In this document: positions 53,078-61,543 of the stretch, in pieces
How positions within the stretch are numbered: position 1 is the stretch's first letter
Layout of the letters: each line of letters begins with the position of its first letter
NCBI GenBank assembly: GCA_947454485.1
Contig: CANGJJ010000006.1
Location: 171,097 to 235,096, forward strand
Length of the DNA: 64,000 nucleotides
DNA from: Beijerinckiaceae bacterium
Lineage (GTDB): Bacteria; Pseudomonadota; Alphaproteobacteria; Rhizobiales; Beijerinckiaceae
Direction of reading: 5' to 3'
Made by a program: the position numbers and the translations under genes
Notes under the pieces: generated by a model
Database searches by the model: none
Told to the model about the DNA's origin: nothing
Seen by the model: the letters and a program-made list of their open reading frames with translations, nothing else

Positions 53078-54782
53078 GCGCCTTGGTGTCTCTCGCGACA
53101 CGGCCCAATGCAACGACCAAAGCCTGCCGCGCATCCGGCTCATCGGTGATCCGGCGCCAAGCGACAACCTGATCGGGACGGATCAAGGCGAGATCGCTGC
53201 CGTAAAGATCAGCGACGATTTCATCATCACAGTCAACCACTGAAAGCTCGAGACCAAATTCCTTAGCAGCAGTTCGGAAACGCTCGACATCCGCCTTACG
53301 CGCACCCATGCACAGCAGTGTCCATTCAAAGCCGAATGTGTCAAAGAGCGAGCGCCCATCCTCAAGCCACGCATGCGGCGCGCGGCCGCCGGGCTTGCCC
53401 GATTGCACATAAACACCGGGCCTGTCCGGCGGCGCGGGCGCAGGATCAGCGGCAATGATAGAGGATGTGTCGTAACGCGCACCCAGAGTGAAACCAGGAA
53501 TATTGAACTCAGAGGCCGCGTGATTGGCGAGATATTCGCCTGCGCGTTGACGTGCTGCGTCGCCTGCCCTGCCGGGCTTTTCCAGCGCTGGCGTTGGCTT
53601 GTAAAGACCTATTGAATCCGCGAATTGACGCGCAAAGCCTGTGTTGCGGATCGCAACGGGGCGACGCTCACCTTCATAACTATCCAGCAGAGATTCAGGG
53701 GCCTGCGATTTCAAAACAGCCGCCAGTTTCCAACCGATATTCACCGCATCTTCGATCGCTGTATTGTAACCCATACCGCCCGTCGGCGTGAACAAATGCA
53801 CCGCATCGCCACCAAGGAAGATGCGCCCACGCTGGAAATGATCTGCGACAAGCGCACGCCCTGCCAGCCAGAAGCCTTTGTGGAGAATGGAGACCTTGAT
53901 CGGCTCGCCCATGGCTTCTTCGATATAGGCAATCGCTTTCTCGTCCGTGATCTCGGTTGCTTCTTCGCTGGGATGAAGCTGCGCATGAAAGAAGAAAGTC
54001 TCAACACCATCGACCGCGATCAACAAGGCACGTCGCTGATCATTGAAGCTTGTATACATCCAAGCCCGCTCACCAGGGCAGCGCGCATAAAAGTCCGGCG
54101 CTTTGAAAAAAACCGCGAGCATCTGCCCGCCCATGAAGTCACGTTCCCGCGCACTATCGCCATCATAATGAAAGCCAAGTTGACGACGCACAAAGCTGCG
54201 AGCCCCATCCGCACCAAAGACATATTTGGCATGAATCTGACGGGTCTCGCCCGTATTCACATTAGCGATACGAGTCACAACATGACCCGGCCCTTCTTCG
54301 AATTCCTCCAATCGCCATCCAAAAGCAATCGAGATCGATGGCAAGGCACAGGCGTGACGATAGAGAACCTGCTCGACAAATTTCTGAGACACTCGATGCG
54401 GCAACTCAGCTGCGGTCCATGATCCACCAGCGGTCTTTACAACCTGCGTAGCCTCACCCGACGAGGGTCTCTTAAACCTTGACAACTCAGGTTTCATATA
54501 ACGTGTGAAATAGGCAATGTCGGTTGGGTAATCGTTCGGAAGACCCATGGCGCGAATTTCATTTGCAAAACCCAAACGACGAAAATGCTCCATCGAGCGT
54601 GCCTGACAGGCATTGGCCTGTGGACTGAAAGCTGTCGTTGCCTTTTGATCAATCAAGATCGCTTCAATGCCGCGCCGCCCCAATTCATTAGCGAGCATGA
54701 GACCGCAAGGTCCACCACCAACGATGAGAACCTGCGTCGTCATCGTCGCGCTGCTTTGTCCCTGTCCCAATCCTTCAGGCAT
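53070..54782 (-). CDS. FAD-dependent phenol/aromatic hydroxylase (TfdB/MhpA-like)
   Basis: A 570-residue group A flavoprotein monooxygenase. VLIVGGGPCGLMLANELGRRG binds FAD, YVFGADGARSFVRRQLG is the DG motif and IFLGGDAVHLFTPTGGMGYNTAIEDA the GD motif. The C-terminal 170 residues (from about RPGVYVQSGKPGGRAPHAWL) form the thioredoxin-like dimer domain seen in phenol hydroxylases. It likely ortho-hydroxylates a phenol to a catechol for the extradiol enzyme at 56024. The paralogue at 58922 differs in detail. It lies downstream of a LivK-type gene, with a hairpin between. Confidence 0.88.
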   Translation of the reverse strand: MPEGLGQGQSSATMTTQVLIVGGGPCGLMLANELGRRGIEAILIDQKATTAFSPQANACQARSMEHFRRLGFANEIRAMGLPNDYPTDIAYFTRYMKPELSRFKRPSSGEATQVVKTAGGSWTAAELPHRVSQKFVEQVLYRHACALPSISIAFGWRLEEFEEGPGHVVTRIANVNTGETRQIHAKYVFGADGARSFVRRQLGFHYDGDSARERDFMGGQMLAVFFKAPDFYARCPGERAWMYTSFNDQRRALLIAVDGVETFFFHAQLHPSEEATEITDEKAIAYIEEAMGEPIKVSILHKGFWLAGRALVADHFQRGRIFLGGDAVHLFTPTGGMGYNTAIEDAVNIGWKLAAVLKSQAPESLLDSYEGERRPVAIRNTGFARQFADSIGLYKPTPALEKPGRAGDAARQRAGEYLANHAASEFNIPGFTLGARYDTSSIIAADPAPAPPDRPGVYVQSGKPGGRAPHAWLEDGRSLFDTFGFEWTLLCMGARKADVERFRTAAKEFGLELSVVDCDDEIVADLYGSDLALIRPDQVVAWRRITDEPDARQALVVALGRVARDTKAQN

Positions 54783-54807
54783 TGATCCTCACATCCAACC
54801 AAGAAAC

Positions 54808-54833
54808 CCGGGGGCGCATCTCAACGCCCCCGG
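54808..54833 (-). terminator. Hairpin between LivK-type and monooxygenase genes
   Basis: CCGGGGGCG and CGCCCCCGG form a perfect 9-bp stem with an 8-nt loop. On the minus strand it follows the LivK-type gene and is trailed by GTTTCTT. It may partly end transcription or stabilise the upstream mRNA, which encodes a highly expressed binding protein. Confidence 0.65.
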
Positions 54834-54840
54834 AGATTGA

Positions 54841-56001
54841 TTATTTTGCAGCTGCTTTTGCGGGATCTTTGACTGATTTCACAGTCGCGAATTCTGCATT
54901 GACGAGACGTCCATCCCGCTTCTCCACACGGCGCATATAGACATCTTGGATGACATCGCGTGTTTCTGGATCAATTGTCATTGGTCCGCGCGGGCTCTCC
55001 CATGACAGACCTTTCATGGCCTCTAAAAGCACCGTGCCATTGGAGGCAGGAGCCTTTTGCAAGGCCTTGGCGATCAAGGCCATGCCATCATAGCCACCAA
55101 CCGCCATCATATTGGGACGCAAACCGTCATTGGCTTTCATAAAGTCTGCGACGAATTTTTGGTTGAGCGCGGAGGGATGTGCATCAGAATAATGGAAGCC
55201 CGATTCAACACCCAAAGCCACATCACCAATTTGGTCGAGGAATGATTCATCCACCACATCGCCTGCCGCCAGCAGCTTGATTCCCGTCTTGTCGAGGCCA
55301 CGCTCGACAAACTGACGCATCAAAGTGCCGTTCTGTCCCGTAGGAACGAAGATGAACAAAGCCTGCGGCTTTTCATCGGCCGCACGTTGCAGGAAGGGCG
55401 AGAATTCAGGATTGACGAAGGGTGAGCGCAGCGTCGCAATCACCTTGCCACCGCCTGCTTCGAAGGTCTTTTTGAACCATTCTTCATGGTCAATCCCAGG
55501 GCCAAAGTCAGAGACAAGCGTCACAGCAGTCTTGATGCCGCTCTTGGCGAAATAGTCGCCCGCCACAGAAACAACCTGCGGACCAGTGAAGCCACTGCGC
55601 ACAGCGAAAGGTGACATGGACGTGATAGCGGAGGTGCTTGGGCTCATCACTACCATCGGGATCTTGGCCTGCGTCGCCACAGGGGCAATCGCAACCGCCG
55701 ACGGTGTCGTGCCAATGCCTGCGATCACTGAGACTTTGTCGTTGACGATCAGCTCTTGTGCGATGCGCTTGCCGATATCGCCAACGCCTGTGTCATCGCG
55801 CAGGATGATCTCGACCTTCTTGCCTGCGACGGCCTCACCATTGTGAGCAAGATAGAGCTGCACACCCGCCTGCACTTCGCGGCCAATCATTGCGAAAGGC
55901 CCGGTCATCGGCAAGATAAGGCCGATCTTGATCGTCTCTTGCGCAATGGCTGGCACCGAGATCATCAGCGCAATGGCTGACACAAGCAATTTGCGAAACA
56001 T
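54841..56001 (-). CDS. Branched-chain-type ABC transporter substrate-binding protein (LivK family)
   Basis: A 386-residue periplasmic protein with leader MFRKLLVSAIALMISVPAIAQ. ETIKIGLILPMTGPFAMIGREVQAGVQLYL and VIAGIGTTPSAVAIAPV are LivK-fold marks. GGGGGAGG precedes the ATG. No LivHMGF genes are next to it, so it is an orphan or shares the transporter at 12-16 kb. It lies just after the extradiol dioxygenase gene on the minus strand, within the probable aromatic operon. Confidence 0.9.
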   Translation of the reverse strand: MFRKLLVSAIALMISVPAIAQETIKIGLILPMTGPFAMIGREVQAGVQLYLAHNGEAVAGKKVEIILRDDTGVGDIGKRIAQELIVNDKVSVIAGIGTTPSAVAIAPVATQAKIPMVVMSPSTSAITSMSPFAVRSGFTGPQVVSVAGDYFAKSGIKTAVTLVSDFGPGIDHEEWFKKTFEAGGGKVIATLRSPFVNPEFSPFLQRAADEKPQALFIFVPTGQNGTLMRQFVERGLDKTGIKLLAAGDVVDESFLDQIGDVALGVESGFHYSDAHPSALNQKFVADFMKANDGLRPNMMAVGGYDGMALIAKALQKAPASNGTVLLEAMKGLSWESPRGPMTIDPETRDVIQDVYMRRVEKRDGRLVNAEFATVKSVKDPAKAAAK

Positions 56002-56023
56002 GTCGTTCCTCCCCCAAAGATGC

Positions 56024-56980
56024 TTAGTCTATTTCGTAGTTCTGGATGAAATCTTCGGGGAGATTGGGTCCCCAAACATAAAGCGAATCTTGCGCCGGAT
56101 GATCGCCTGCATCCCAATCACAGGTGGCCGGCACATAATCGATATCTCCCGAATATTCGCTATAGCTCCCCCACGGATCGCGAACATAATGGAAGAAGTT
56201 TGAACCAAGGACATGACGGCCAAGACCCCAGCCACGGTCATACCCTTGCTCCAGCATATGCATGGCTCCAAGGCCTATATCCATTACCGAACCAACATCC
56301 CAGCTATAATGATGGTGACCAGGTGCAGATGATTTGGCGAAAGCCATGAGATGATGGTCACTGCCGTGAATGCCGTGCATGAAGGCGATCACATCACCCG
56401 AGCGATCAGACAAGCGCAAACCCAGCACTCTGGAGTAAAATTCTAGAGCCCGCAGAACATCGGGCGTGAAGAGCAAGAGATGCGACAAGCGACGCGGATG
56501 GCAGCGCGGGGCCGTGCTGCGATAAGGGGCGCCACGCGTACCGCCAGGAGCCGATAGATCGGCGAAATCAGATTTCGTATTCGGCGAAGTCTTGCCCGCG
56601 ACCTTCACTTCAATCAGATTGCCATCAGGATCATTGAACCAATAGCCATTGGAGTTCATGCCGGGCGGGGGATCGAGCCGCTTGACGTGCATGTCGTCAA
56701 GCCGCTTACCAAAAGCTTTGAAGTCTTCTTCGAACAAGGCGAAAGAGACATAGCCAAACTTTTTGCGTGTTCCATCACCAATGGTGATCCAGGTGTGATC
56801 ATCACCATGCGTCTTCAGCGTAAGGCCCTGCCCCGCATCCAGTACATTCAGACCGAAGTTGTCATAAAAGTGGTGGGCAACTTTCAGATCAGGGACAACC
56901 ATATGACAGTGATCAATGGAATGAACACCAAGTTCGCCGGGTCGGCGAACTGACTGAATGAATCCGGTGTTCGCTGTCAT
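56024..56980 (-). CDS. Type I extradiol (VOC-fold) dioxygenase, paralogue of the 19-kb gene
   Basis: A 318-residue ring-cleaving dioxygenase. Ligands are His in RRLSHLLLF, His in GHHHYSWDV and Glu in GSYSEYSGDIDYV. It has the same length as the protein at 19050 and differs mainly in the linker between domains and a few surface positions, so one probably arose by duplication. It starts MTANTGFIQS. It is followed by the LivK-type and monooxygenase genes and preceded by an FAH-family gene, giving hydroxylation, cleavage and product processing in one operon. Confidence 0.9.
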   Translation of the reverse strand: MTANTGFIQSVRRPGELGVHSIDHCHMVVPDLKVAHHFYDNFGLNVLDAGQGLTLKTHGDDHTWITIGDGTRKKFGYVSFALFEEDFKAFGKRLDDMHVKRLDPPPGMNSNGYWFNDPDGNLIEVKVAGKTSPNTKSDFADLSAPGGTRGAPYRSTAPRCHPRRLSHLLLFTPDVLRALEFYSRVLGLRLSDRSGDVIAFMHGIHGSDHHLMAFAKSSAPGHHHYSWDVGSVMDIGLGAMHMLEQGYDRGWGLGRHVLGSNFFHYVRDPWGSYSEYSGDIDYVPATCDWDAGDHPAQDSLYVWGPNLPEDFIQNYEID

Positions 56981-57010
56981 GACATCTCCCCTCTGATTAG
57001 ATAGGCAGGA

Positions 57011-57871
57011 TCAAACTTCGTCGATCACAGGGTTGCGCAGAATACCAATCCGCTCGACCTCGACCTCAACCACATCCCCGGCTTTCATATAGAGCGGAGG
57101 CTTGCGCGCAAGGCCAACGCCCGAGGGCGTCCCCGTGACAATGATATCACCTGCTTCAAACGCCATCGCTTCGCTGATGGTCGAAATAAGTGTGGCCACA
57201 TCAAAGACCATGTCATCAATCATGGCACTTTGAACAGTGACACCGTTCAAGCGGGTTTCAAGCTTCAGGCCTCTGCAGCCTGCCGGCAATTCATCTGCAG
57301 TTACGAAAACAGGACCGAAGGAGCCCGTATCATCGAAATTTTTGCCGACCGTCCATTGCGGCGACTTGAACTGATAGTCACGGATCGAGCCGTCATTGAA
57401 AATCGAATAGCCCGCGACATGATCAAGCGCTGTGTCGAGCGGAATATGGCGACCGCCCTTGCCGATCACAGCCACCAACTCGCCTTCATAATCGAGTTCG
57501 ACAGAGGCCTTCGGACGGACCATCGGCGCGTTATGCCCGATAAAGCCACTCGAAAAGCGTCCGAACAAGGTCGGGTAATCAGGCTGTTTGAAACCGCTTT
57601 CGGCCGAATGGTCGCGATAATTGAGGCCAACGCAAATCACCTTGCCGGGACGTGCAATCGGGGGGACGAGCTGGACCTTCGACGGGTCGATGACCCGGCC
57701 GCCCAAAAGAGCCTCATGCGCTTTGCCCAGTGCCGAAGCCCCGAGGTCGATCAGCTTGGCCAGATCGCCGGGGAATTTGGCGTCAGTCTCTGAGAGACCG
57801 ATATAGGCGCCATCGCTGCGAATGGCTGCGAGACCCGGGCCCTTTTCATCCTTGTAAGCGGCAAAACGCAT
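57011..57871 (-). CDS. Fumarylacetoacetate hydrolase-family enzyme
   Basis: A 286-residue FAH-fold protein. KVICVGLNYRDHSAESG is the family opening of the catalytic domain, ELDYEGELVAVIGKGGRHI carries the metal-binding glutamates and DIIVTGTPSGVGLARKPP the conserved loop. The ATG at 57871 follows GAAGGAG; the 44 residues upstream in the open frame are rejected. Members act as 2-hydroxypent-2,4-dienoate-type hydratases, decarboxylases or acylpyruvases at the lower end of meta-cleavage routes. It is the first gene of the minus-strand operon, divergent from the GntR gene. Confidence 0.87.
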   Translation of the reverse strand: MRFAAYKDEKGPGLAAIRSDGAYIGLSETDAKFPGDLAKLIDLGASALGKAHEALLGGRVIDPSKVQLVPPIARPGKVICVGLNYRDHSAESGFKQPDYPTLFGRFSSGFIGHNAPMVRPKASVELDYEGELVAVIGKGGRHIPLDTALDHVAGYSIFNDGSIRDYQFKSPQWTVGKNFDDTGSFGPVFVTADELPAGCRGLKLETRLNGVTVQSAMIDDMVFDVATLISTISEAMAFEAGDIIVTGTPSGVGLARKPPLYMKAGDVVEVEVERIGILRNPVIDEV

Positions 57872-57927
57872 GTGTTTTTCTCCTTCTTCTTGTAGCCTAG
57901 GACTGAGAGTCGAAGGACGCAAGAAGA

Positions 57928-57944
57928 ATATATTTTGTAATATA
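57928..57944. promoter_or_regulatory. Candidate GntR operator
   Basis: TATATT and AATATA form an inverted repeat with a 4-nt spacer (57929-57944) in the divergent region between the FAH-family gene and the GntR gene. The surrounding ATATATTTT matches motifs at 47862 and 58862. Autoregulation of GntR genes from such sites is common. Confidence 0.5.
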
Positions 57945-58005
57945 ACATCTACTATCTGTGACACGGACAGGCAGGCGTGATAGCCAAGAAGGGGGAGACG
58001 CAACT

Positions 58006-58722
58006 TTGCTCGAAGCTGCCAAAAAAGAACCGAACCTCACGGAAAGCGCCTATTCCAGCCTGCGGGCGGATTTGCTGGCCTGTCGTTTGAGGCCCGGCGA
58101 AAAGCTGAGCATTGCTTCCCTTTCCACGGATCTGGGTGTCAGCCTTGGGGCGGTGCGCGAGGCTTTGGCGCGGCTCACGGCGGAAGGCCTAGTCATTGCG
58201 GAGACCAATCGCGGCTTTCGCGCGGCGCCCGTCTCTGAGTCAGAATTACTCGATCTCACAAGCGCACGCATTGAGATGGAGTCGGCTTGTCTTCGACGCG
58301 CAATTCGCAATGGCGATGTGACATGGGAATCTGAAATCGTCGCCGCCCATCATTTGATGTCGCGCATTCCAGAACGCGCCGCTGATGACACAGGGCGTCT
58401 CAATGAGGCTTGGGCCGAAGCGCATCGCGATTTTCACTCAGCCCTTGTCTCGGCCTGCGATAGCCCTTGGCGCCTGCGTCTGCGCGAATTTCTCTATGAT
58501 CAGACCGAACGCTATCGCCAGCTGTCTGTTCCCGCTCTGCCAACAGAACGTAATCTTGCGACCGAACATCAAGCTCTAATGGAGGCAACCCTTGCGCGCG
58601 ACGAAGAACATGCGTGCAAGCTACTTGCAGAACATCTCAACATCACAGCAGGTCGAGTAAGGGTGCTTGCTGAGCCGTCGGCTGAGAACAGCAAAACGCA
58701 AATGCGTGGACGAGGCAAATAA
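58006..58722 (+). CDS. GntR-family regulator, FCD/VanR-type
   Basis: A 238-residue regulator. The winged helix is AYSSLRADLLACRLRPGEKLSIASLSTDLGVSLGAVREALARLTAEGLV, with the following helical FCD effector domain (SARIEMESACLRRAI, AHRDFHSALVSAC) holding the likely metal-binding Asp/His residues. I chose the TTG at 58006, 8 nt after GGGGGAG; a GTG at 57958 gives a longer form. FCD regulators sense carboxylic acids. It is divergent from the catabolic operon and likely controls it and other island genes through AT-rich palindromes. Confidence 0.87.
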   Translation: MLEAAKKEPNLTESAYSSLRADLLACRLRPGEKLSIASLSTDLGVSLGAVREALARLTAEGLVIAETNRGFRAAPVSESELLDLTSARIEMESACLRRAIRNGDVTWESEIVAAHHLMSRIPERAADDTGRLNEAWAEAHRDFHSALVSACDSPWRLRLREFLYDQTERYRQLSVPALPTERNLATEHQALMEATLARDEEHACKLLAEHLNITAGRVRVLAEPSAENSKTQMRGRGK

Positions 58723-58861
58723 ACTTACCTTAGCCGCGCTTCGCTTGCAGTGGCGTCACAATCGCTAATAACACCTGGTGTCTATGAAAATCCATCTAAC
58801 TAAATTTTTAAAGGCGCGGACATGATCCGCGCTTTCACCTTCAACATGATTGACGCATATC

Positions 58862-58885
58862 ATATATTTTTATAAAAAAATATAT
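58862..58885. promoter_or_regulatory. AT-rich palindrome upstream of the 58.9-kb operon
   Basis: ATATATTTTT and AAAAATATAT form a perfect 10-bp inverted repeat with a 4-nt spacer, 37 bp before the monooxygenase start. It resembles the candidate GntR site at 57928. It could be an operator or simply promoter AT-richness. Confidence 0.45.
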
Positions 58886-58921
58886 CGGGTGAATAAGTGC
58901 CCATTTTCAAGGGAGAAGGGC

Positions 58922-60598
58922 ATGGAGCCGACACGATCCGACAGGCTCGACACATCAGTCTTGATCGTCGGTGCCGGGCCCGCGGGACTCGTCCTCGCAA
59001 TCGAACTCGGCCAACGCGGGATCGATTGCGTGCTCATTGAGCAAGCAGCCACAACTTCCAATCAGCCGAAAGCAAATCTCTCCAGTGCGCGGACGATGGA
59101 GCACTACCGCCGCCTTGGTTTTGCCGACGAGGTGCGCGCGGTCGGATTGCCGCCGGACTATCCGCAGGATGTCACATTCTGGACGCGCTACAGCACCTAT
59201 GAGCTCTCGCGTTTCAAGGTGCCTACCGCGCGTCAAGCGGCAGCGATGCCACCTGAAAAGCGTCGTGATTGGCAGACACCCGAATTGCCGCACCGTGTGC
59301 AACAGATGGCATTCGAGCCGATCTTGCTCGCAAAAGCGCAAGCGCTGCCTGGCATACGCGTTCTTTATAAGCATCGCCTGATTGAGTTCCACGAGACCGA
59401 TGGCGGCGTTTCCACCACGATCGAAGACATAGACAGCAAACAGACCTTTACCGTCAGCAGCCGTTACCTCATTGGCTGCGACGGATCGCGCAGCACGGTG
59501 CGAAAGAAAACTGGCATAGAGTATCAGGGCGAAGGCAGCGCCGACCGCGAGTTTTTCGGCGGCAAAATGCTTGGCCTCTACTTCCGGTGCTCGAACATGT
59601 ATGCGCTACTCAACGGCGCTCCTGCATGGCACTACTGGACCGTGAACAAGGAGCGGCGCGGGCTTCTCGTCGCGCTCAACGGGAAAGACGAATTCACACT
59701 GCATATCCAGATGCCGCACGGCACGGCACTCAGCGAACAATTAGCAAAAGACTGGCTCAATCAAGTCACCGGCAAGGAGGTCTCGATTGAGACCCTCGGC
59801 CTGTTCGAATGGACTGCCGGATACACGCTCGTGGTTGACCGATATCGACAAGGCCGCGTGTTTCTCGCGGGCGACTCTGCGCATCTGTTTACGCCTGCCG
59901 CAGGACTTGGATACAACACTTCGATCGAGGACGTCGCTAATCTCGGCTGGAAACTGGCCGCCACGCTACAGGGATGGGGTGGACCGGAATTGCTTGCGAG
60001 TTACGAAATCGAGCGCCGTCCGATTGCCGTCCGCAACACCGAATTTGCACGCTTCACCGCAGATCGTCTCGGCGGCATTCCTATTCCAGACGAGCTTGAA
60101 AGCGACACATCCGCAGGTGCAGCTGCGCGTCAGTCAACTGGGCAATTGATTGACGACATCCTGACGAAAGAGTTCCAGATTCCGGGCCTCATTCTCGGCA
60201 CCCGTTACGAGAACTCACCTGTTCTTGTGAAAGATAAGGCGACCCCGCCACCGTTCGACTTCCATCTCTATACGCCCAGCACCTATGTCGGCGCGCGTGC
60301 GCCTCATATCTATCTTGCAGATGGCAAGCCGATCTGCGACCGCTTTGGGAAAAACTTTACGCTACTGCAGTTCAACCGCCATGCTCAGGGCGCGGATGAT
60401 CTCATCAATGCTGCAAAAGCTGCGAATGTGCCGCTTGACGTCGTCACCATCGAGGATAACGACGCGCGCAAACTCTATGAATGCGATCTCGTCCTTGTTC
60501 GCCCCGATCAGCACATTAGCTGGCGCGGCGATAGGCTTGACGAATCTGCGGAGCGCATCATCGCGACCGCCACAGGCTGGGCGCAACTGTCAAACTGA
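58922..60598 (+). CDS. FAD-dependent aromatic hydroxylase (TfdB/MhpA-like)
   Basis: A 558-residue paralogue of the 53-kb monooxygenase. LIVGAGPAGLVLAIELGQRG binds FAD, LIGCDGSRSTVRKKTG is the DG motif, and VFLAGDSAHLFTPAAGLGYNTSIEDV the GD motif. A thioredoxin-like C-terminal domain starts near residue 450 (YVGARAPHIYL). The ATG at 58922 follows GGGAGAAGG; the longer frame is rejected. It leads an operon with an alpha/beta hydrolase, a Bug protein and an amidohydrolase, so hydroxylation, hydrolysis and uptake are coupled. The substrate differs from that of the 53-kb enzyme, judging by sequence divergence. Confidence 0.88.
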   Translation: MEPTRSDRLDTSVLIVGAGPAGLVLAIELGQRGIDCVLIEQAATTSNQPKANLSSARTMEHYRRLGFADEVRAVGLPPDYPQDVTFWTRYSTYELSRFKVPTARQAAAMPPEKRRDWQTPELPHRVQQMAFEPILLAKAQALPGIRVLYKHRLIEFHETDGGVSTTIEDIDSKQTFTVSSRYLIGCDGSRSTVRKKTGIEYQGEGSADREFFGGKMLGLYFRCSNMYALLNGAPAWHYWTVNKERRGLLVALNGKDEFTLHIQMPHGTALSEQLAKDWLNQVTGKEVSIETLGLFEWTAGYTLVVDRYRQGRVFLAGDSAHLFTPAAGLGYNTSIEDVANLGWKLAATLQGWGGPELLASYEIERRPIAVRNTEFARFTADRLGGIPIPDELESDTSAGAAARQSTGQLIDDILTKEFQIPGLILGTRYENSPVLVKDKATPPPFDFHLYTPSTYVGARAPHIYLADGKPICDRFGKNFTLLQFNRHAQGADDLINAAKAANVPLDVVTIEDNDARKLYECDLVLVRPDQHISWRGDRLDESAERIIATATGWAQLSN

Positions 60599-60610
60599 CG
60601 CGAGGCATTG

Positions 60611-61465
60611 ATGGCATACGAACAGGGCCGGATCGCTTCAGGCGACGTCGATATTTTCTACCGCAAGTTCGGCAAGCCCGGCGCCGTCCCACTCATCCTG
60701 TTTCACGGCGGAAATTATTACGACTCTGTTGACTGGATCGATGTAGCGACTGCGCTCTCACATGATCGTGAGGTTGTCAGTTTCGACGGGCGTGGCTTCG
60801 GCGAGTCAGGATGGAGTTCGAGCAAAGATTACAGCCACGCTGCGCAAATGGGTGACGCAATGGCTCTGCTCGATCATCTCGGCTGGCATTCCGCCATTGC
60901 CGTCGGCCACTCTCGCGGGGGGGCCTACGCACTCCTGATGGCATCGCGCTTTCCCGAACGCACCGGTGGACTGGTCATTATTGATTATTGCCCCGGCTTT
61001 GGCATCGGGCCGCGTGGCATGCCAATCGTAATGACACAGTCAATCGACAACACCTTCCGGGTATTTCACGACGCGCGCGCGGCACTCGCAAGCACCAGCC
61101 GGTACGGATACGCGCCTGGCGACACCGCCCGTCGCGAAAGGTTTGAAAGTTTGCTGCGCGAAACAGACGGTGGCGTGGTGATTGCAAAGCGCGATCCTGA
61201 TTTCGCCAATCAGGTACCAACTCTACCTAGCGCCTTCGCGCCCCTTCAGGTCGGAGACATGTGGGAAGAGCTGTCCAAGGTCCACGTAGCGACATTGATC
61301 TTTCGAGCTTCTAAATCGAAAGCGGGCTACATGGCAGAAGACATCGCGCGGCTCAGGCAAGACTATCCTCAAATTCAGCTCGTCGAAATCGAATCCGATC
61401 ACGATGTCGTCGCCGAAGCACCTGATGCCCTCGTGGCCGAGGTTGCAGCTTGGCTTAAAGAATAA
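60611..61465 (+). CDS. Alpha/beta hydrolase, probable C-C bond or ester hydrolase
   Basis: A 284-residue hydrolase. ILFHGGNYYDSVDW forms the oxyanion region, VGHSRGGAYALLMASRFPERTGGLV holds the nucleophile serine, and EIESDHDVVAEAPDAL the catalytic histidine. A TTG lies directly before the ATG at 60611; GCGAGG is upstream. Meta-cleavage product hydrolases and haloalkane dehalogenase-like enzymes share this fold. It follows the hydroxylase by 12 bp, so it likely acts on a later intermediate of the same route. Confidence 0.85.
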   Translation: MAYEQGRIASGDVDIFYRKFGKPGAVPLILFHGGNYYDSVDWIDVATALSHDREVVSFDGRGFGESGWSSSKDYSHAAQMGDAMALLDHLGWHSAIAVGHSRGGAYALLMASRFPERTGGLVIIDYCPGFGIGPRGMPIVMTQSIDNTFRVFHDARAALASTSRYGYAPGDTARRERFESLLRETDGGVVIAKRDPDFANQVPTLPSAFAPLQVGDMWEELSKVHVATLIFRASKSKAGYMAEDIARLRQDYPQIQLVEIESDHDVVAEAPDALVAEVAAWLKE

Positions 61466-61543
61466 ACACCGCACGCAATCGGCGGGGCAAAAATTCGCGC
61501 CTCACTCATTGCATAATACAACAGACCATCTGGGAGAGAGACA

